Shown here: positions 15,486-24,048 of the stretch, piece by piece | Numbering within the stretch: position 1 is the first letter of the stretch | How the letters are laid out: the number at the start of each line of letters is the position of its first letter | Source: Aldehydirespirator sp965204415 | GTDB taxonomy: Bacteria; Actinomycetota; Acidimicrobiia; Acidimicrobiales; Aldehydirespiratoraceae | Length of the DNA stretch: 64,000 nucleotides | NCBI GenBank assembly: GCA_965204415.1 | Contig: CBDBEL010000003.1 | Coordinates: forward strand, 558,001-622,000 | Reading direction: 5' to 3' | The notes under the pieces: model-generated | Database searches by the model: none | Told to the model about the DNA's origin: nothing | What the model saw: only the letters and a program-made list of their open reading frames with translations | Position numbers and translations under genes: made by a program

Positions 15486-17551
15486 CCCTGCCCAAGCCTC
15501 TGCGGGTCGGCGTCGACATCGGCGGGACGTTCACCGATCTGGTCACGTTCGACAGCACGACCGGGGAACTGTCCATGTCGAAGTCGTTCACAACGCCGGC
15601 CGATCGTACCGACGGCGTGCTGGAAGTGCTGGCCGAGGGCGGGGTTGCCCTCGGCGACGTCAGCCAGTTCGTGCACGGCACGACAACCGCCACCAACGCG
15701 GTGGTCGAGCGCAAGGGCGGCCGGGTCGGCCTGATCTCAACAGCCGGGTTCCGGGACACGCTGGAAATCATGCGTATCAACCGCGAACGCCACTACGACC
15801 TGCAGTGGGCGAGCCCGGTGCCGCTGGTGCCCAGACGCCTGCGCTTCGAGGCGACCGAGCGGGTGGACTACCGGGGCCGGGTGGTCACCCCCCTCGACAC
15901 CGAAGCCCTGGCGGAGACGGTCGCAGAGATGAGAGCCGCCGCGGTGGAGTCCATCGCGGTGTGCTTCCTGTTCTCGTTCATGAACCCCGTCCATGAGCGC
16001 CAGGCCCGCGACGTCATCAGCCAGGCATGGCCCGACGTCCCGATCTCGATCTCCAGCGAGATCCTCCCCGAGATCAGAGAGTACGAGCGCTCCAGCACCG
16101 TCGTGATCGACGCCTACGTCAAGCCGGTAATGGGCGCTTACTTCGAGAACCTCGAGACGCGCCTGGCATCGGGGGGCATGGAATGCGGCGTGACCGTCAT
16201 CAGCTCCGGCGGTGGGATCGTGCCGGTTGCTGAAGCCAAGGCCACCCCGGTGCGCACCTTGCAGTCGGGTCCGGCGGGCGGCGTCATCGGGGCCGCCCAC
16301 CTGGGGGCTCAGAGCGGCTACCGGAACCTGCTGGCCATCGACGTGGGCGGCACCAGCTTCGAGGTGAGCCTGATCGAGGACGGCGTCCCGTCGCGCACCA
16401 CGGAGGGATTCATCGAATGGGGCATCCCGTTCAAGATCCCGCTGGTCGACGTCAAGTCGATCGGGGCCGGCGGCGGGAGCATCGCCCGGGTCGACCCGGG
16501 CGGTCTCATCCAGGTCGGGCCGGACTCGGCCGGCTCGGAGCCCGGCCCGGTCTGCTACCGCAAGGGCGGGACCCTGACCACCCTCACCGACGCCTACGTG
16601 ACCATCGGCCTGATCGACCCGGCCTACTTTCTCGGCGGGAGAGTCCAGCTCGACGCAGACGCGGCCCGGGAGGCGATCGGCGACCAGATCGCCGATCCCG
16701 TGGGCATGACCGTGACCGAGGCGGCGCTCGGGATCGTGCGGGTCGCGGAGGCGACCATGGTCGGCGCGATGCGCATCGTCTCCACCCAGCGGGGCTACGA
16801 CCCCCGCGACTACGCCATGATCGCGTACGGCGGCGCCGGGCCGGTCTCCGCGGTCGAGCTGGCTCGAGAACTCGGTGTCGGCACCGTGCTGGTGCCGCGG
16901 TTCCCGGGCGCCTTCTGCGCCTTCGGCGGGCTGTGTGCCGACATCCGCTTCGACTTCGTGCGCAGCTACCTGCGCCGCATGGAGGAACTCGACCTGGCCA
17001 CGCTGACGACGCTCTCAGCGGAGCTCGTTGTCGAAGGCCAGGCCGCGATGACCCGGATCGGGGTGACCGCTCCGCCGATCATGCAGTTCACCGCCGACGT
17101 CCGCTACAGCGGCCAGAACTTCGAGGTGAACGTGCCGTTCCCATCAGGAGAGGTCACCGAGGCCACCATCGAGCGGGTCGTCGACAACTTCCACGCGGAG
17201 CATCTCCGGCTGTTCGGGCACCACAAGGAGGACGAGGCGCTGGAGTTCGTCAGCCTGCGGCTCGCGGTGATCGCGACCACTGCCAAGCCGGAGTTCACCC
17301 CGCCCCGACCCGAGGGCAGTCCCGACCCGAAGGGCCGCCGGGCCCTGTTCTCGTCCTCCGGCCAGATCGTCGAGGCCCCCGTCTTCGACCGGAGCGGCCT
17401 GGGTGTGGGCTGGACCCGGTCCGGCGCGCTGATAATCGAGGAGCCCGACTCCACCGTGGTCGTCAGAGGCACCGATGACAGCACCGCCATCGACGACCTC
17501 GGCAACATCGTGGTCAGCCTGGAGGCCGAGCGTAAGGGGCGCGAAGAATGA
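15482..17551 (+). CDS. hyuA: hydantoinase/oxoprolinase subunit A
   Basis: A 689-aa ATP-dependent hydantoinase A of the ASKHA fold. DIGGTFTDLV is the first phosphate motif, HGTTTATNAVVERKGGRVGLI the characteristic N-terminal box, and LAIDVGGTSFEVSLI the second phosphate loop. IAYGGAGPVSAVELAREL lies in the C-terminal half. With HyuB it would hydrolyse a cyclic imide or lactam (N-methylhydantoin, 5-oxoproline or acetophenone-carboxylase-type chemistry) at the cost of ATP. The GTG start overlaps the upstream stop. A dispersed repeat separates it from hyuB. Confidence 0.94.
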   Translation: MTLPKPLRVGVDIGGTFTDLVTFDSTTGELSMSKSFTTPADRTDGVLEVLAEGGVALGDVSQFVHGTTTATNAVVERKGGRVGLISTAGFRDTLEIMRINRERHYDLQWASPVPLVPRRLRFEATERVDYRGRVVTPLDTEALAETVAEMRAAAVESIAVCFLFSFMNPVHERQARDVISQAWPDVPISISSEILPEIREYERSSTVVIDAYVKPVMGAYFENLETRLASGGMECGVTVISSGGGIVPVAEAKATPVRTLQSGPAGGVIGAAHLGAQSGYRNLLAIDVGGTSFEVSLIEDGVPSRTTEGFIEWGIPFKIPLVDVKSIGAGGGSIARVDPGGLIQVGPDSAGSEPGPVCYRKGGTLTTLTDAYVTIGLIDPAYFLGGRVQLDADAAREAIGDQIADPVGMTVTEAALGIVRVAEATMVGAMRIVSTQRGYDPRDYAMIAYGGAGPVSAVELARELGVGTVLVPRFPGAFCAFGGLCADIRFDFVRSYLRRMEELDLATLTTLSAELVVEGQAAMTRIGVTAPPIMQFTADVRYSGQNFEVNVPFPSGEVTEATIERVVDNFHAEHLRLFGHHKEDEALEFVSLRLAVIATTAKPEFTPPRPEGSPDPKGRRALFSSSGQIVEAPVFDRSGLGVGWTRSGALIIEEPDSTVVVRGTDDSTAIDDLGNIVVSLEAERKGREE

Positions 17552-17559
17552 CGATCCTG

Positions 17560-17645
17560 GCGAGGCGCGGAGCGAGGCCGTGGCCCGAGCGGCCCGTGAG
17601 CGCAGCGAACAAGAGCGGGAATGACACCGCCTCGTCGCGACGGGC
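17560..17645 (-). repeat. dispersed intergenic repeat, copy between hyuA and hyuB
   Basis: On the minus strand this reads the shared core (CGCTCTTGTTCGCTGCGCTC, then the GGGCCGCTCGGGCC and ACGGCCTCGC blocks), preceded by GTGTCATTCC. It fills most of the 136-bp gap between two genes that normally abut. Its far end differs from the 27.6- and 52.4-kb copies and resembles the 54.2-kb copy. Confidence 0.85.
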
Positions 17646-17687
17646 CTTCACCTGTCCGCGCTCCCTGTCGACTGGGAGCGGGTGAGC

Positions 17688-19469
17688 ATGATCGACCAGG
17701 TGACGCTCCAGGTGATCCGCGAGGGACTGGTGGCCCTGTGCCGCAGCATGGGGCATGCGCTGTCCCGCACCGCCTACTCGCCCATCTTCAGCGAGGGGTT
17801 CGACTTCTCGTGCGCACTGTTCGACGGGACCGGGGAGATGGTGGCCCAAGCCGAGTTCAATCCGGTCCATCTGGGATCGATGCCCTACACCGTCGAATGG
17901 ACCGTCAAGGAGATCGGCCTCGACAACCTCGACGAGGGCGACGTCGTCCTGCACAACGATCCGTTCCGGGGCGGCACCCATCTGACCGACTTCACGATGA
18001 TGGCGCCCGTGTTCTACGAGGGTCGGCTCGTCGCGATACCGGCGGTGCGGGGCCACCAGATCGACGTCGGCGGCTCCGCCCCCGGCGGCTTTCCCGGCGA
18101 CGCAACCGAGATCTTCCAGGAGGGGCTCATCGTGCCCCCGGTGAAGGTCTACCGCCGAGGCGAGCCGGTCCAGGACGTCTGGGACCTGATACTGGCCAAC
18201 ATCCGGGTCCCCAAGATCGTGCACGGAGACTTCAGAGCCATGTTCGGGTCGCTCAGGGTGGCCGAGCGCCGGGTGCAGGAGTACTGCCGCAAGTACGGGC
18301 CCGACACCTTCGTCGAGGCCAACGACGAGATCAAGAACTACAGCGAGCGCCGCATGCGGGCCATGATCTCGGCCCTTCCCGACGGCAGCTACGAGGCGGC
18401 CGACGTGCTCGACGACGCCGGCACGACTCTGGACCCGGTCAGGGTGCAGTGCCGTCTCACCATCGACGGCGACACGATCACCACCGACTTCAGCGGCTGC
18501 GATCCGCAGGTTCAGGGACCCATCAACGCCACCTACGGCGTGACCGCCTCGCAGGTGTACACCGTGCTGTTCCAGGTCTCGGATCCGGACATGCCGTCCA
18601 ACCACGGCGCCTTCCGGCCGATCAGGATCGTGGCCCCGCCAGGGAGCGTGGTCAACGCCGAGTCGCCCGCGGCTGTGTTCGGGGGCAACGTCGAGACCTC
18701 GTCGCGGATCATGGACGTGCTGCTGGCCTGCTTCGCTCAGGCGGTGCCCGACCGGGTGATGGGCGCCTGCTTCGGCACCTGCCAGAACTTCACCGGAGGC
18801 AGCCAGCACCCCGAACTGGACGAGTACTCGATCATCTACGTCTACCACGAGGGCGGCTGGGGCGGCCGGGCCTCGGGCGACGGCCTGACCGCGCAGATCA
18901 ACCCGGTCGGCAACGACATGAACCAGCCGGTCGAGATCTTCGAGAGCCGTTTCCCGTGGCTCTACGAGGAGTACTGCATCAACGAGAACAGCGGCGGGCC
19001 GGGCTACAACCGCGGCGGTCTCGGGATCCGCCAACGCATGCGGGCGCTGTCCGTCTCCAGCTCGATCAACCTGATCGCCGACCGGTTCCGGTATCCCCCG
19101 CCGGGCACCGGCGGAGGCAAGTCCCCGCTCCCCTCCGCCGGCGGCCACTACAACGACTTCAGGGTCAAGCTCCCCGGCTCGCCGGGGTTCGTGCACGCCA
19201 CCGAGGCCTTCGGAACGGTCTCCCCCTCCAAGTTCGCCGGGCAGGTCGTGCCCCGGGGCACGGTCGTGGAGAACACCACCACCGGCGGTGGCGGCTACGG
19301 CGACCCGCTCGACCGCGAGCCCGAGCGGGTCGCGTCCGATGTCGTGGAGGGCTATGTGACCGCGGCCGCGGCCGAGTCCGAGTACGGCGTCGTGCTGCGC
19401 AGCGACGGCAGCGTCGACACCGAAGCCACGCGGGCGACCCGCCGCAGACTCAGAGCAAGCACGGCATGA
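17688..19469 (+). CDS. hyuB: hydantoinase/oxoprolinase subunit B
   Basis: A 593-aa hydantoinase B. Landmarks include RTAYSPIFSEGFDFSCALFD, HNDPFRGGTHLTDFTM, PVFYEGRLVAIPAVRGHQID and a C-terminal GGGGYGDPLDREPE. It forms the active complex with HyuA. The ATG at 17688 has GGGAG about 9 bases upstream; a GTG at 17682 is too close to that site. Its stop overlaps the E1-alpha ATG (ATGA). Confidence 0.94.
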   Translation: MIDQVTLQVIREGLVALCRSMGHALSRTAYSPIFSEGFDFSCALFDGTGEMVAQAEFNPVHLGSMPYTVEWTVKEIGLDNLDEGDVVLHNDPFRGGTHLTDFTMMAPVFYEGRLVAIPAVRGHQIDVGGSAPGGFPGDATEIFQEGLIVPPVKVYRRGEPVQDVWDLILANIRVPKIVHGDFRAMFGSLRVAERRVQEYCRKYGPDTFVEANDEIKNYSERRMRAMISALPDGSYEAADVLDDAGTTLDPVRVQCRLTIDGDTITTDFSGCDPQVQGPINATYGVTASQVYTVLFQVSDPDMPSNHGAFRPIRIVAPPGSVVNAESPAAVFGGNVETSSRIMDVLLACFAQAVPDRVMGACFGTCQNFTGGSQHPELDEYSIIYVYHEGGWGGRASGDGLTAQINPVGNDMNQPVEIFESRFPWLYEEYCINENSGGPGYNRGGLGIRQRMRALSVSSSINLIADRFRYPPPGTGGGKSPLPSAGGHYNDFRVKLPGSPGFVHATEAFGTVSPSKFAGQVVPRGTVVENTTTGGGGYGDPLDREPERVASDVVEGYVTAAAAESEYGVVLRSDGSVDTEATRATRRRLRASTA

Positions 19470-20452
19470 CCCCGACGGGGGGTCTCGAGCTCTACGAGAC
19501 CATGGTGCGGATCCGTGAGCTGGAGACGAGGATCGAGTCGCTGCACTACTCCGGGAGGATGCACGGCTCGTTCCACTCCTCGATAGGGCAGGAAGGCGCC
19601 GCCGCGGGCGTGATCGGCTGCCTCCGCCCGACCGACCTGGTGACGTCCACCCATAGGGGCCACGGCCACGCGATCGCGAAGGGCATGAGCCCCGCCGCCA
19701 TCATCGCCGAGCTGCTGGGTCTGGAGCAGGGATCCTCGGGCGGGAAGGGCGGTTCGATGCACCTGCACGATGTCGCCTGCGGCTTCCTGGGGGAGAACGC
19801 GATCGTCGCCGGCGGGGTTCCCTGGGCCGCCGGCGCGGCCTGGGCTTCGAGGCGGCTGGGCAAGGACCTCGTCGCGGTCAGCTTCGTCGGCGACGGCGGC
19901 GCAGCCCACGGAGTGCTGGCTGAGACCCTCCGCATGGCCCGGACATTCGGGACGCCGCTGCTGGTCGCCTGCGAGAACAACCATCTGGCCCATTCGATGC
20001 CGGTGGAACGCACCTTCGGCGAACCGGGCTCGATCGCGGCCTGGGCAACAGGATTCGGGATGCGGGCCGAGTACGTGGCCGGCGACGACGTGTTCGGGGT
20101 GCATCGCCTCGCCGCCGAGATGGTCGAGGAGGTCCGGGCCACCGGCCGGGCCGCGTTCCTCGAGATCGAGGTATGGCGGGTGCGGGCCCACAGCCTCAAC
20201 GATCCCGACTACCGGTACCTGCCGAAGGACTTGGGCCAGTCGCACCTGGAGACCCACGATCCGATCGCCAACGCGGCGCGGGACCTGCCAGTGCCGGAAG
20301 CGGAGGCCGCCGCGATCCGTGAACGGGTCGCCCGCGAGATCGCCGGTGCCGTCGACGCCGCCATCGGGGGGCAGGCGGCGCCGGTGCGGTCGGCGACCGC
20401 CGGGATCTACTCCGAGGCGTTCGAGCAGGAGGGCCGGCGGCGTGGCTGGTGA
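19466..20452 (+). CDS. 2-oxoacid (pyruvate/acetoin-type) dehydrogenase E1 alpha subunit
   Basis: A 328-aa TPP-binding E1 alpha subunit. THRGHGHAIAKG and GKGGSMHL are the phosphate and active-site loop boxes. FVGDGGAAHGVLAETLRMA plus VACENN form the GDG...N TPP motif. VWRVRAHSLNDP matches the conserved R-H-S phosphorylation loop. The length resembles acetoin dehydrogenase or short bacterial PDH E1 alpha. The ATG overlaps the hyuB stop, so it belongs to the Hyu operon. No E2 or E3 gene follows. Confidence 0.93.
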   Translation: MTPTGGLELYETMVRIRELETRIESLHYSGRMHGSFHSSIGQEGAAAGVIGCLRPTDLVTSTHRGHGHAIAKGMSPAAIIAELLGLEQGSSGGKGGSMHLHDVACGFLGENAIVAGGVPWAAGAAWASRRLGKDLVAVSFVGDGGAAHGVLAETLRMARTFGTPLLVACENNHLAHSMPVERTFGEPGSIAAWATGFGMRAEYVAGDDVFGVHRLAAEMVEEVRATGRAAFLEIEVWRVRAHSLNDPDYRYLPKDLGQSHLETHDPIANAARDLPVPEAEAAAIRERVAREIAGAVDAAIGGQAAPVRSATAGIYSEAFEQEGRRRGW

Positions 20453-21422
20453 GGTCAAGTACGCCGAAGCGATCCGCCAGGCCTTGGCCGACGAGTTGTC
20501 GTCCGATCCTGACGTCGTGGTCATGGGACAGGAGATCGAGGCCCTCGGCGGGGTGTTCACCGCCACTCAGGGACTAGCCGAGAGGTTCGAGGGCAGGGTC
20601 CTGGACACCCCGCTGGCCGAGTCGGCGACGGTGGGCTGGGCCATCGGTGCGGCCATGGCCGGGCTGCGCCCGGTGGTCGAGATCATGTTCATGGACTTCA
20701 TCACCGCCGCCATGGACCAGATCGTCAACGGTGCGGCCAAGCTCCGTTACATGTCGGGCGGGCAGGTCGCGGTCCCGATCGTGATCCGGACGCCGTCGGA
20801 TGCCGGGACCGGGCACGGCCCCCAGCACTCCCAGCATCTCGAGACCTGGTTCGCCCATGTGCCGGGACTGGTGGTGGCGATGCCCTCGACCGCGACCGAC
20901 GCGTACTGGATGCTGCGGCACTCGATCCAGGACGACAACCCGGTGGTGTTCGTCGAGAGCAAGTACCTCTACTTCCGCGAGAGCGGCGAGGTCGGGACGG
21001 CCGCTGCGGTCACCCATCCCTACGCCGCCCGCATCGCCAGGAGCGGCCAGACCGTCACGATCGCCACCGCGGGCCGCATGGTGGCCGAGTCGCTGGCCGC
21101 GGCCGGGTCGCTGGCCACCGAGGGCATCGACTGCGAGGTCCTCGACCTGAGGTTCATCTGGCCCTACGACCGGGAGGCCCTGACGGCGTCGGTGGAGCGG
21201 ACCAACCGCCTGATCGTCGTGCACGAGGCCGTCGAGGACTTCGGCTGGGGCGGCGAGATCTGCGCCTGGGCCGCGTCGGAGCTCTTCTACTCGCTCGACG
21301 CTCCCATCCGTCGCGTGGCCGCGCCGAGGACGCCCATCCCGTTCGCGTCCCACCTGGAGTCGGCCGTCGTGCCCGGCCAGGCCGCTATCGAATCAGCCGT
21401 GCGGGACCTCGCCCAGCATTGA
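20442..21422 (+). CDS. 2-oxoacid (pyruvate/acetoin-type) dehydrogenase E1 beta subunit
   Basis: A 326-aa E1 beta subunit. VMGQEIEALGGVFTAT, FEGRVLDTPLAES, MFMDFITAAMDQIVN and GHGPQHSQHLETWFAHVPGL are family signatures; ALTASVERTNRLIVVHEAVE is the C-terminal transketolase domain box. The start is taken as GTG 20442, which has GGAGG upstream and overlaps the alpha gene by 11 bases; GTG 20449 is an alternative. A 9-bp inverted repeat begins at the stop codon. Confidence 0.93.
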   Translation: MAGEVKYAEAIRQALADELSSDPDVVVMGQEIEALGGVFTATQGLAERFEGRVLDTPLAESATVGWAIGAAMAGLRPVVEIMFMDFITAAMDQIVNGAAKLRYMSGGQVAVPIVIRTPSDAGTGHGPQHSQHLETWFAHVPGLVVAMPSTATDAYWMLRHSIQDDNPVVFVESKYLYFRESGEVGTAAAVTHPYAARIARSGQTVTIATAGRMVAESLAAAGSLATEGIDCEVLDLRFIWPYDREALTASVERTNRLIVVHEAVEDFGWGGEICAWAASELFYSLDAPIRRVAAPRTPIPFASHLESAVVPGQAAIESAVRDLAQH

Positions 21423-21451
21423 GCCGGCGAGGTCCGGCCCCGGCCGGCTCA
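21420..21451 (+). terminator. hairpin at end of the HyuAB-E1 operon
   Basis: TGAGCCGGC (21420-21428, starting at the E1-beta stop) and GCCGGCTCA (21443-21451) form a perfect 9-bp stem around a 14-base loop. There is no T-run, as is common in high-GC actinobacteria. It may be a terminator or an mRNA 3' end. Confidence 0.5.
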
Positions 21452-21538
21452 GGCTTGCACGACCCAATCTGCGGGAACTAGTTTCGCATCGTGAGCCGGC
21501 CGGCCGGCGGCCGGCAATCGCTTGTCATCTCCCGCCCC

Positions 21539-21553
21539 CGCTCCACAGGAGCG
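21539..21553. promoter_or_regulatory. inverted repeat upstream of the polyamine-type ABC operon
   Basis: CGCTCC ACA GGAGCG is a 6-bp perfect inverted repeat, 48 bases before the ATPase start in a 179-bp gap that also holds a run of GGCC/CCGG blocks at about 21494-21516. It is a possible operator or leader hairpin; no clear promoter hexamers were found. Confidence 0.3.
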
Positions 21554-21601
21554 ATGACGTAGCGACGCAGTCCGAACAGCGAGTGCAGGGGGAAGGACGG
21601 C

Positions 21602-22726
21602 GTGGGGGAACCCGAGGTGGCTGATGACGTGGTGGAGTTCGACCGCGTGTCTCGCCGCTTCGGTGACACCCTGGCGCTGGACTCGGTGTCCTTCGCGGTG
21701 CGTCCGGGGGAGTTCTTCTCCATCATCGGGCCCAGCGGGTCGGGCAAGACGACCACGGTCCGCATGATCGCGGGACTCGAGGCGCCCACCGTCGGGACGG
21801 TCAAGCTCTTCGGCAAGGACGTGTCCGCGGTTCCCCCCCACCGGCGGGGAACGCCCATGGTGTTTCAGAGCTACGCCCTGTTCCCGCACTTGAACATCCG
21901 GGACAACGTCGCTTACGGCCTCCGCATGCGAGGGGTGGCCAAGCCCGAACGCCGCGACCGGGCCGACGATCTCCTGGCTCTGGTCGGCCTCGAGGGGCTC
22001 GGTGATCGCAGGTCCGAACAGCTCAGCGGCGGCCAGCAGCAGCGTGTCGCGCTGGCCAGGGCCATCGCCACCGAACCCAGGGTCGTCCTGCTCGACGAGG
22101 CCCTCGGAGCGCTCGACGCCGCGCTCCGGATCGAGATGCAGGTGGAACTCAAGCGGTTGCAGAAGGAACTGGCGTGCACCTTCATCCACGTGACTCACGA
22201 CCAGAGCGAGGCCATCGCGATGGCCGACCGGATTCTGGTCCTGCAGGGAGGCCGGCTGGAGCAGATCGGCACACCGGCTGAGGTGTTCGCGCGGCCCAAG
22301 ACCCGTTTCGTCGCGGCCTTCGTGGGCCAGAACAACCTGATGGATGCAACCTCGACGGGAATCGCCGGTGACGGGATGCACAGGATCCATACCCCGCTGG
22401 GTGAGTTCCTGGCCAAGGAATCGGACGGTCACCCGATCATCCCGGGCGAGCCCGCCACCCTCATCGTGCGGGCCGACGCCCTGCGCCGGGTGACGCCGGG
22501 ACAGACACCCAACCAGTTCAACGGAACGATCGCCGGGGCCCGGTACTCGGGGACCACGGTGACCTTCCTGGTCAAGGCCTCCGACGGCACGGAGTACCGC
22601 ATGGAGGAGCCCGAGTCGCTGACCCATGACGAGTCCGACTCCAATGGCGACCGGCTCCGAATCGGCGACGACGTGGTCGTCGGCTGGGACGCCAATCACG
22701 CATATCTGATGCAACAACCGACATAG
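21602..22726 (+). CDS. spermidine/putrescine-type ABC transporter ATPase (PotA-like)
   Basis: A 374-aa ABC ATPase: Walker A GPSGSGKTT, Q-loop MVFQSYALFPH, signature LSGGQQQR, Walker B VVLLDEALGALD (Ala replaces the usual Pro), H-loop THDQSEA, then a TOBE domain from about residue 285. The CUT1/PotA branch energises uptake of polyamines, ferric iron or other cationic or organic compounds. The GTG start has weak upstream signals. It is first in a four-gene transporter operon and 21 bp ahead of the binding-protein gene. Confidence 0.93.
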   Translation: MGEPEVADDVVEFDRVSRRFGDTLALDSVSFAVRPGEFFSIIGPSGSGKTTTVRMIAGLEAPTVGTVKLFGKDVSAVPPHRRGTPMVFQSYALFPHLNIRDNVAYGLRMRGVAKPERRDRADDLLALVGLEGLGDRRSEQLSGGQQQRVALARAIATEPRVVLLDEALGALDAALRIEMQVELKRLQKELACTFIHVTHDQSEAIAMADRILVLQGGRLEQIGTPAEVFARPKTRFVAAFVGQNNLMDATSTGIAGDGMHRIHTPLGEFLAKESDGHPIIPGEPATLIVRADALRRVTPGQTPNQFNGTIAGARYSGTTVTFLVKASDGTEYRMEEPESLTHDESDSNGDRLRIGDDVVVGWDANHAYLMQQPT

Positions 22727-22746
22727 ACAACCAACTAGGAGACAAC

Positions 22747-23994
22747 ATGAACCACCAACCCGTCCAAGAACCTCGAGGCATGACCCGGAGGCGCTTCCTC
22801 GCCAACACGGGATACGCGGCCCTCGGGGTCGGCGCCTTGCCGGCGCTGGTGGCCGCCTGCAGCGGCACCAGCGAGCCCGAGCACCAACTGGAGCTGCGAA
22901 CCCAGGGGATCGGCACCACCGTGCTCGACTCGGTCCTGGCCCAGTTCACGGCAGAGACCGGCATCCCGGCCACCGGCACCCAGGTCGGCTTCGGCGAGAT
23001 GGTCCCCCAGTGGATCCAGGGCGGCTACCAGACCCAGTGGGACGTCATGGAGGCCCAGGGCGCCCAGATCGCACCGCTGGTGGCCGCGGGGACGCTGCAG
23101 CCCATCAAGGTCGCCGACATCCAGCATTGGGACTCCCTGCTGGAGGTGTTCCGGGTCTCGGGGGCGGCCGGGCAGGACGGCGACGGTCACCCGTTCACCC
23201 AGGTGTACACGCAGGAGGCCCGCGACTCGGGCGCTCTCGACGAGGTCTGGGTGGTCCCGACGGTCTGGAACGGCGATTCCATCGGGTACCGCACCGACCT
23301 GACCGGTGAGGAGCTCGACTCCTACGCCGCGCTCTGGGACCCCAAGTTCGCGGGGCAGGTGGCCCTGTTCAACAGCTCGCTGCGGGCTCCCATGGAGGTG
23401 CTGGCCACCTTCGTCGGCACCGGCGAGTACCGGACCGAGGGAACCATCGGCAATCCCAGCCAGAACGACATCGACTTCGCCATCGACTTCCTGATCGAGC
23501 GCAAGCGTGACGGGCAGTTCCGGCTCCTCTGGGACGACTTCGGCCACGCCATCGAGATCCTCGACACCGGCGAGGTGTCCTTGATGAACGCTTGGGAGCC
23601 GATCGTCCGAGAGGTGGCGGCCCGGGGGAAGCCGGCCGTGTACGGCACGATCAGGGAGGGCTACAACATGTGGTTCCACGGCATCGCGCTGTCGGCCGAG
23701 TCTCCCAACTACGACGCGGCCGTGGCCTACGCCAACTTCTGGCACGAGGGATTCGCGCCGGCCGAGGTCGCCAACCAGGGCTACATGACGCCCACGCCGT
23801 CGGTGGCCCAGGCCGCGCTGCAGGGGGCCGACTCGCCCAGTGCCGGGGTCAACGCCTGGGACTACTGGTACAACGGCGGCGGCCGCGACCGGGGCTCGGT
23901 CGACGACATCGCGTCGAGGGCGGCCTGGTGGTGGCAGTTCCCCGACGAGTCGGAGTACCTCGAGTCGAGGTGGCAGGACTTCGTCGCGACCTAG
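22747..23994 (+). CDS. extracellular solute-binding lipoprotein (PotD/spermidine-type)
   Basis: A 415-aa periplasmic-type binding protein. The N-terminus has a twin-arginine motif (TRRRFLANTGYAALG) and a lipobox ending LVAAC, so it is probably a Tat-exported lipoprotein. The mature part resembles PotD-type proteins: VWVVPTVWNGDSIGYRTD, LWDPKFAGQVALFNS and an aromatic-rich C-terminus. TAGGAGACAAC supports the ATG at 22747. The ligand may be the N-containing substrate of the adjacent catabolic genes, but this is not established. Confidence 0.9.
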   Translation: MNHQPVQEPRGMTRRRFLANTGYAALGVGALPALVAACSGTSEPEHQLELRTQGIGTTVLDSVLAQFTAETGIPATGTQVGFGEMVPQWIQGGYQTQWDVMEAQGAQIAPLVAAGTLQPIKVADIQHWDSLLEVFRVSGAAGQDGDGHPFTQVYTQEARDSGALDEVWVVPTVWNGDSIGYRTDLTGEELDSYAALWDPKFAGQVALFNSSLRAPMEVLATFVGTGEYRTEGTIGNPSQNDIDFAIDFLIERKRDGQFRLLWDDFGHAIEILDTGEVSLMNAWEPIVREVAARGKPAVYGTIREGYNMWFHGIALSAESPNYDAAVAYANFWHEGFAPAEVANQGYMTPTPSVAQAALQGADSPSAGVNAWDYWYNGGGRDRGSVDDIASRAAWWWQFPDESEYLESRWQDFVAT

Positions 23995-24001
23995 GCCTGA
24001 T

Positions 24002-24022
24002 CGCCTGTTCGCTCGGCCTCTG
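24002..24022 (+). repeat. right-end fragment of the dispersed repeat
   Basis: CGCCTGTTCGCTCGGCCTCT matches the right end of the 27.6- and 52.4-kb copies (CGCCTATTCGCTCGGCCTCT) at 19 of 20 bases. The core is absent. It lies just after the binding-protein stop. Confidence 0.6.
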
Positions 24023-24048
24023 GGCGAAGCAAAGGAGGCCACGGGCAG

